Part shown: positions 60,264-64,000 of the stretch, piece after piece
Numbering within the stretch: position 1 is the stretch's first letter
How the letters are laid out: every line of letters starts with the position of its first letter
From: Xenorhabdus kozodoii
GTDB lineage: Bacteria > Pseudomonadota > Gammaproteobacteria > Enterobacterales > Enterobacteriaceae
NCBI RefSeq assembly: GCF_002632875.1
Contig: NZ_NJCX01000001.1
Span: forward strand, 259,485 to 323,484
Length of the DNA: 64,000 nucleotides
Direction of reading: 5' to 3'
The notes under the pieces: model-generated
The model's input: only the letters and a program-made list of their open reading frames with translations
Databases searched by the model: none
What the model was told of the DNA's origin: nothing
Program-made: the position numbers and the translations under genes

Positions 60264-61841
60264 ATGGTAGGTAATAAAAATAAAATTGAAGTTTCAATTC
60301 AACCTAACGCAGATTTAGTCGTTGGTCAGTATGTTAGTTTTGTTGCCACATTAAGTTCGGATAAATCTATTCTCCAACTGAAAAATGTAATCATAAAAAA
60401 TGCCAGTAATAACATAAAGTTTGATAAAGAGACTATTTCACTTATTTATGAACAGGGAAGCCGCATCGCTTCTGCGCAATTGGGGTTTACCGTGCTTACG
60501 GAAGTCAGTGGTAGTCCTGTAAAAGATGGTTCTCCTTTTACATTTGAAGTACATACGGATGTGGCTGATTTTAATCCTGTACCTTTTAAGGGTACTGTCA
60601 ATGAAATTGATTTAAATTCACTGGCACTTTTTATTGAAAAGCCTTATTTGAAAACAGTTGTTACGGGTGATGATAAACCATCGGAGAAAGATAACTTTAC
60701 AGCAATACATACAACTTTGAAAAGTATATCAGGGAAAATATTGGTAGGTACTCCTATTTTTGTTACATCATCTGTTCATCATAAAATGAATGATTTTCAG
60801 TTCAAAGATGCTAATAATAAACAAGAAATTCTTCCTGAGAAAATAGGACCTAATGAAGGAATATCCATTTCTTCAGATCAGCATGGATTGGTAAAGTTTT
60901 ATCTCTATCCAAAAGTGTCAGAGGTAACCTCACTTGTGTTACAACTTGTTATTCTGAATGATGTTGCTGATATCCGCGCTAAAAAAATACTTTATGTGGC
61001 TAATTATATTAATCCAGGTTATATGGATTCTATTGGCACTCCAGATATTGCTGGGTTTTCTATGGGAGATCTATTTGCCAATCAAGGATTAGCATATTTT
61101 CTAACTACTGTGAGCAGTTACGATAACGTAGCAATTGGTGATGTGGTTTTATTTTTTGTTAATGGTAATTATACTGGCTACTCCGTGACTATCGAGGATG
61201 AAAAAAAACAGTTAGATCAACCTAGTATAAGACTTCCTTATACTATATTTGAACGAGATGTACTCTCTGAATTTTCCTATACTGTAATTAAAGAGGGTGG
61301 AGACGCGTTATATTCGTTACCATTACCATTGAATTATGTTGGGGGAGTTCCTTATGAACCGGATCCGGATGCTAAAAGAGAGTATGAACCCTGTATTGTT
61401 CATACTAGTCTTGGTGTTGATTCTGAACATATTATACCATCTGGTTATGGTAATTATGTTAATTATGCTGCAATAATGAAATATCCCGGATATAAATATA
61501 ACGGATTGTTTGTTGAGATCGTACGATCTAATACTCATGACCCTAAAGAAAAAATAATACCTGTACCATTAAATATAACAGATATTACTTTGAATATGTA
61601 TATAAATTCACAAAATAGAAATTTTGTAAAACATTATACCCAACAGATTAATTTAACAGAAATAGGTGATCCAGGTAATAAAGATTCTATTTATTTTCAT
61701 ATTCCTTATGAAGATATAGTTGATGTAACAGAAGTTGGTGATATCACTTTTGACTATCAGTTTTATCAAGATATAGATTTTAAATATGGTATTAGTTGGA
61801 GTGCAAATATTCAAACCACTCCATCTCCAGGTAATCATTAA
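60264..61841 (+). CDS. Ig-like satellite protein A
   Basis: It has 525 residues, with GAGG 7 bp before the ATG and no signal peptide. It is beta-rich throughout. The N-terminal Ig-like module (IQPNADLVVGQYVSFVATLS) is followed by a central adhesin-like segment (GTPIFVTSS, SDQHGLVKFYLYPK), then the module GDVVLFFVNGNYTGYSV ... LPYTIFERDVLSEFSYTVI, and a C-terminal jelly-roll-like end with YINSQNRN and DYQFYQD. It is clearly paralogous to the next gene in the same order. It may cap or coat the neighbouring adhesin, or be an independently exported lectin-like protein; neither is shown. Confidence 0.7.
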   Translation: MVGNKNKIEVSIQPNADLVVGQYVSFVATLSSDKSILQLKNVIIKNASNNIKFDKETISLIYEQGSRIASAQLGFTVLTEVSGSPVKDGSPFTFEVHTDVADFNPVPFKGTVNEIDLNSLALFIEKPYLKTVVTGDDKPSEKDNFTAIHTTLKSISGKILVGTPIFVTSSVHHKMNDFQFKDANNKQEILPEKIGPNEGISISSDQHGLVKFYLYPKVSEVTSLVLQLVILNDVADIRAKKILYVANYINPGYMDSIGTPDIAGFSMGDLFANQGLAYFLTTVSSYDNVAIGDVVLFFVNGNYTGYSVTIEDEKKQLDQPSIRLPYTIFERDVLSEFSYTVIKEGGDALYSLPLPLNYVGGVPYEPDPDAKREYEPCIVHTSLGVDSEHIIPSGYGNYVNYAAIMKYPGYKYNGLFVEIVRSNTHDPKEKIIPVPLNITDITLNMYINSQNRNFVKHYTQQINLTEIGDPGNKDSIYFHIPYEDIVDVTEVGDITFDYQFYQDIDFKYGISWSANIQTTPSPGNH

Positions 61842-61917
61842 TTGACAAAAAATAAATGAGCGCTGCTGGTTGGTAGCGCCATTAATATTTTTTACACTAA
61901 TAAAAAGGAATATAAAA

Positions 61918-63429
61918 ATGTCTAATGCAATGAGATTTTCTTTGCCTGATAATAGTAATTTGATAATAGGGCAAAGTTTTTTATTTACTGTGACAGTATT
62001 ATCTGATAAAGATATTGATGATAATTCTACCATCACATTTTATAATAATAAAGATATTACTGTACCGTCTAATGCTATTGCTTTAACATTGGATAATAAT
62101 AATAAAAAAAAGGCCATAGCAATAATCACTCTCACTGTATCTAATACAGTATCGGAAAATGAAAAAATTTCTTTTAGTGTAAAAACATCATTAAGTGGTA
62201 TTCAACCGAAAACTCTGAAATATACAGCAAGAACAATTGATTCAAGCTCATTGGAGCTGAAGGTTGAGGATGTTTTTTTGCCGATGCCAATCACATTTGA
62301 TGATTCCCAAGTAGGATCTATATCAACGAAAGTTAACACAGTTATAAGAGATAACAATGGAAGTACGTTATCAGGAGTACCTGTATTTATCAAGAACAAT
62401 GTTATTAATGATTTAGATGAAAGGTATATTTACGTTGATGATAAAAATACAGAGATAAATATTCAGAAGTTTGGTCAATATTCCGGGATCTTTGTGAATT
62501 CAGACGAAAAAGGAATAGTGGAATTTTATGTTGTACCTAAAAAATCATTGTCATTAATCATTCAATTGTCTTCTATCATACCAAATTCAACCGATTTTGT
62601 TTTTTCTCAAAATCCTATTTTTATCATTGTTGATAATGTTAAAGATTATCAAAAGCCTCCGGAAATAATTACTGCTATTGACGGTAATTTCAAATCTGAA
62701 GGAGAAAGTAAATGCTGGGTAGATATATCACCGTGCAATGAATATGAAATTGGTGATTTTGTGTTGTTTTTTGTTAACAAAGAATGCAAATACTATACTA
62801 GAATTATTGATGACGATGAACATCGTAATCCATGTTTAATGAAGTTGCCTTATGTTTTTTTTCAGAAAAACGAATTATCACGATTATCTTATCTCGTAAT
62901 TAAACCAAGTGGAACTATATTGGCTGAATCCAGCCCCACAGACGTCACTTATCGAGGAAGACCAAATAAGCCGTGGACAGATGTTGATAGAATATATGAA
63001 TCTTGTAAGGTTTATTCTAGCTCTGATGTGCTTATAGAACAGGATGGTGGTATCAATAATCAAGTGATATCCAATCATATCAATAATCCCAATGATGCAG
63101 GGTTATTTGTCAGAATAACGGGAACTAATGATAACAGTGATAGCACTAAAGTAAGATTTGGTTCGGAAGTTATTTTAACTTTATATATTAATTCAAGTAA
63201 TAGAACGACAAAGCAGCCATTTAAAGGGATCATGCCGTATCAACCAGATAAAATAGGTGGAAAAACAGCAACGCTGACTTTTGATATACCATTCAATTTA
63301 TTGAATGATAATCTTGCATTTCCATATCATGATGGAGAGATCTTCTTTGATTATCAAATTGGTAATGATAATGATAGGGGGGTGACGTATGGCGGTATTT
63401 GGTCAGGACATATTGTTACTTTTTTATAA
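61918..63429 (+). CDS. Ig-like satellite protein B
   Basis: It has 503 residues from the ATG at 61918 (AAAGGAATATAAAA upstream); upstream in-frame codons are not preceded by a ribosome site. It is paralogous to 60264 along its length: SNLIIGQSFLFTVTVLSDKD, GVPVFIKNN, SDEKGIVEFYVVPKKS, GDFVLFFVNKECKYYTR, KLPYVFFQKNELSRLSYLVI and LYINSSNRTT. Identity is roughly a third by eye, so the duplication is old. It has no signal peptide and starts 76 bp after satellite A. AT-rich codon use matches the rest of the island. Confidence 0.7.
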   Translation: MSNAMRFSLPDNSNLIIGQSFLFTVTVLSDKDIDDNSTITFYNNKDITVPSNAIALTLDNNNKKKAIAIITLTVSNTVSENEKISFSVKTSLSGIQPKTLKYTARTIDSSSLELKVEDVFLPMPITFDDSQVGSISTKVNTVIRDNNGSTLSGVPVFIKNNVINDLDERYIYVDDKNTEINIQKFGQYSGIFVNSDEKGIVEFYVVPKKSLSLIIQLSSIIPNSTDFVFSQNPIFIIVDNVKDYQKPPEIITAIDGNFKSEGESKCWVDISPCNEYEIGDFVLFFVNKECKYYTRIIDDDEHRNPCLMKLPYVFFQKNELSRLSYLVIKPSGTILAESSPTDVTYRGRPNKPWTDVDRIYESCKVYSSSDVLIEQDGGINNQVISNHINNPNDAGLFVRITGTNDNSDSTKVRFGSEVILTLYINSSNRTTKQPFKGIMPYQPDKIGGKTATLTFDIPFNLLNDNLAFPYHDGEIFFDYQIGNDNDRGVTYGGIWSGHIVTFL

Positions 63430-63487
63430 TGGAAATAATTTTTCCTTGAAAATAAATTAAATAGCTCTTTATTGTTTTGCTAAATCA

Positions 63488-63595
63488 TATATACCCGTCG
63501 TCTTTCAAGATGTGTCTTATATCTCCCCGCTATACGGGGAGATATAAATAATCACATTGGCTTGCAAGCTGCAATTTGAAGTTTGGATCGGTATC
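63488..63595. repeat. Dispersed palindromic repeat, copy 2
   Basis: ATATACCCGTCGTCTTTCAAGATGTGTCTTATATCTCCCC-type sequence closely matches copy 1 at 35786 (ATACCCGT, CTTTCAAGATG and GTCTTATATCTCCCCGC are shared). The central hairpin is CTCCCCGC/ACGGGGAG, and the right arm contains GCAATTTGAAGTTT. Confidence 0.8.
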
Positions 63596-63740
63596 TTATT
63601 GAGCTGGAGCGAGTTGTCTGATTTGACCATTTCTTCATGATGCCAAGGCTGCAAACTATTTCAGCTTCACGCTTTACTGAGCAAAGAATGTGATATCTTT
63701 GCAAACGCCCAATTAAACAGTGAACATTTCACAATACCGG

Positions 63741-63820
63741 TATATACCAATCCAACTTCAAGTTGCAGTTTGCAAACCAATGGAAGTGCTTATATCTCCC
63801 CGCTGCGCATAGGTATCTAC
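63741..63820. repeat. Dispersed palindromic repeat, truncated or inverted copy 3
   Basis: TATATACCAATCCAACTTCA, then AGTTGCAGTTTGC, then GCTTATATCTCCCCGCTGCG. It combines the right arm (inverted) and centre of copies 1 and 2 but lacks the full closing arm. The 145 bp between copies 2 and 3 (63596-63740) contain no frame that I can support. Confidence 0.65.
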
Positions 63821-64000
63821 ACATTTATTGAAATTTATGTTATTACCTTTCAGCATGCTCTTAATTTTACTCTCGCCGGGTTTGATGCCCGGCTTAACCG
63901 CCGATACCCGATGCTGGTCAAACAACATATGACACCTTCAGATCCTCTCGCCTGTGCAATTAAAGACGTGGCCAGCGCACAGAAAACCACGTTCGCCACC
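63794..64000 (+). other. Unidentified open frame running off the right edge
   Basis: The frame with codons starting at 63851 (CAG CAT GCT) stays open to the edge and reads LAGFDARLNRRYPMLVKQHM followed by TPSDPLACAIKDVASAQKTT. Base composition rises to about 50% GC here, unlike the AT-rich adhesin island, so this may be the start or an internal part of a different gene. No ATG or ribosome site is visible upstream. The family is not recognised; it could be a truncated gene fused to the repeat. Confidence 0.3.

Noticed and set aside
61861..61917. Terminator between the two Ig-like satellite genes
   Set aside because: GAGCGCTGCTGGTTGGTAGCGCC can fold only a short imperfect stem and lacks an immediate T run.
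1..64000. CRISPR array, tRNA, rRNA or complete insertion sequence
   Set aside because: No regularly spaced direct repeats, cloverleaf-like sequences, rRNA signatures or transposase frames with terminal repeats were found on reading both strands.

Overview
The window reads as chromosome from an enterobacterium of the Xenorhabdus/Photorhabdus type (Morganellaceae). Housekeeping proteins align along their full length with remembered E. coli sequences, but the DNA is AT-richer, E. coli-absent genes such as mgtE sit in the conserved blocks, and the accessory islands carry adhesin and effector-like genes typical of insect or nematode associates. The genus is inferred. No tRNA, rRNA, CRISPR array or complete insertion sequence was seen.

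Layout. 1-9.3 kb: the envelope-stress and drug-efflux operon mdtABC-baeSR (minus strand, right end of baeR cut off), with a BaeR-like box upstream of mdtA. 9.5-10 kb: a response-regulator-like relic and a small secreted protein. 10.2-18.3 kb, all minus strand: mgtE, then speG-ppk-ppx-yfgG (polyphosphate and spermidine), then purM-purN under a PurR operator. 18.4-35.7 kb: a conserved enterobacterial backbone, upp-uraA-[effector-like insert]-hda-arsC-bepA-perM-bcp-gcvR-dapA-bamC-purC-[lipoprotein, yeaL]-tmcA-ypfN-[M15 peptidase]-dapE-yffB. 36-39.5 kb: a NarP-like regulator divergent from maeB, with a NarL/NarP-type 7-2-7 site between them.

39.6-47.1 kb: an iron or haem acquisition island with two Fur-like boxes, a ChaN-type haem-binding lipoprotein, a dedicated TonB, an oligopeptidase B that appears to be exported, a haem-receptor-like TonB-dependent receptor and, on the opposite strand, three tandem paralogous small proteins. 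47.5-52.2 kb: xseA divergent from guaB-guaA.

52.4-63.4 kb: an AT-rich adhesin island. An intimin/invasin-type inverse autotransporter is flanked by four large Ig-like or propeller-like proteins without recognisable signal peptides. The least expected structure in the window is here. A perfect 20-bp hairpin, a tiny hydrophobic ORF (60140-60205) and an Ig-like gene (60264) form a unit of about 190 bp plus gene. A decayed inverted copy lies on the other side of the autotransporter (55900 down to 55419), with the same spacing and a recognisably related micro-ORF. That conservation suggests the micro-ORF is, or was, a real gene. The last 0.5 kb holds copies of a dispersed palindromic repeat, also present at 35.8 kb, and the start of an unidentified open frame.
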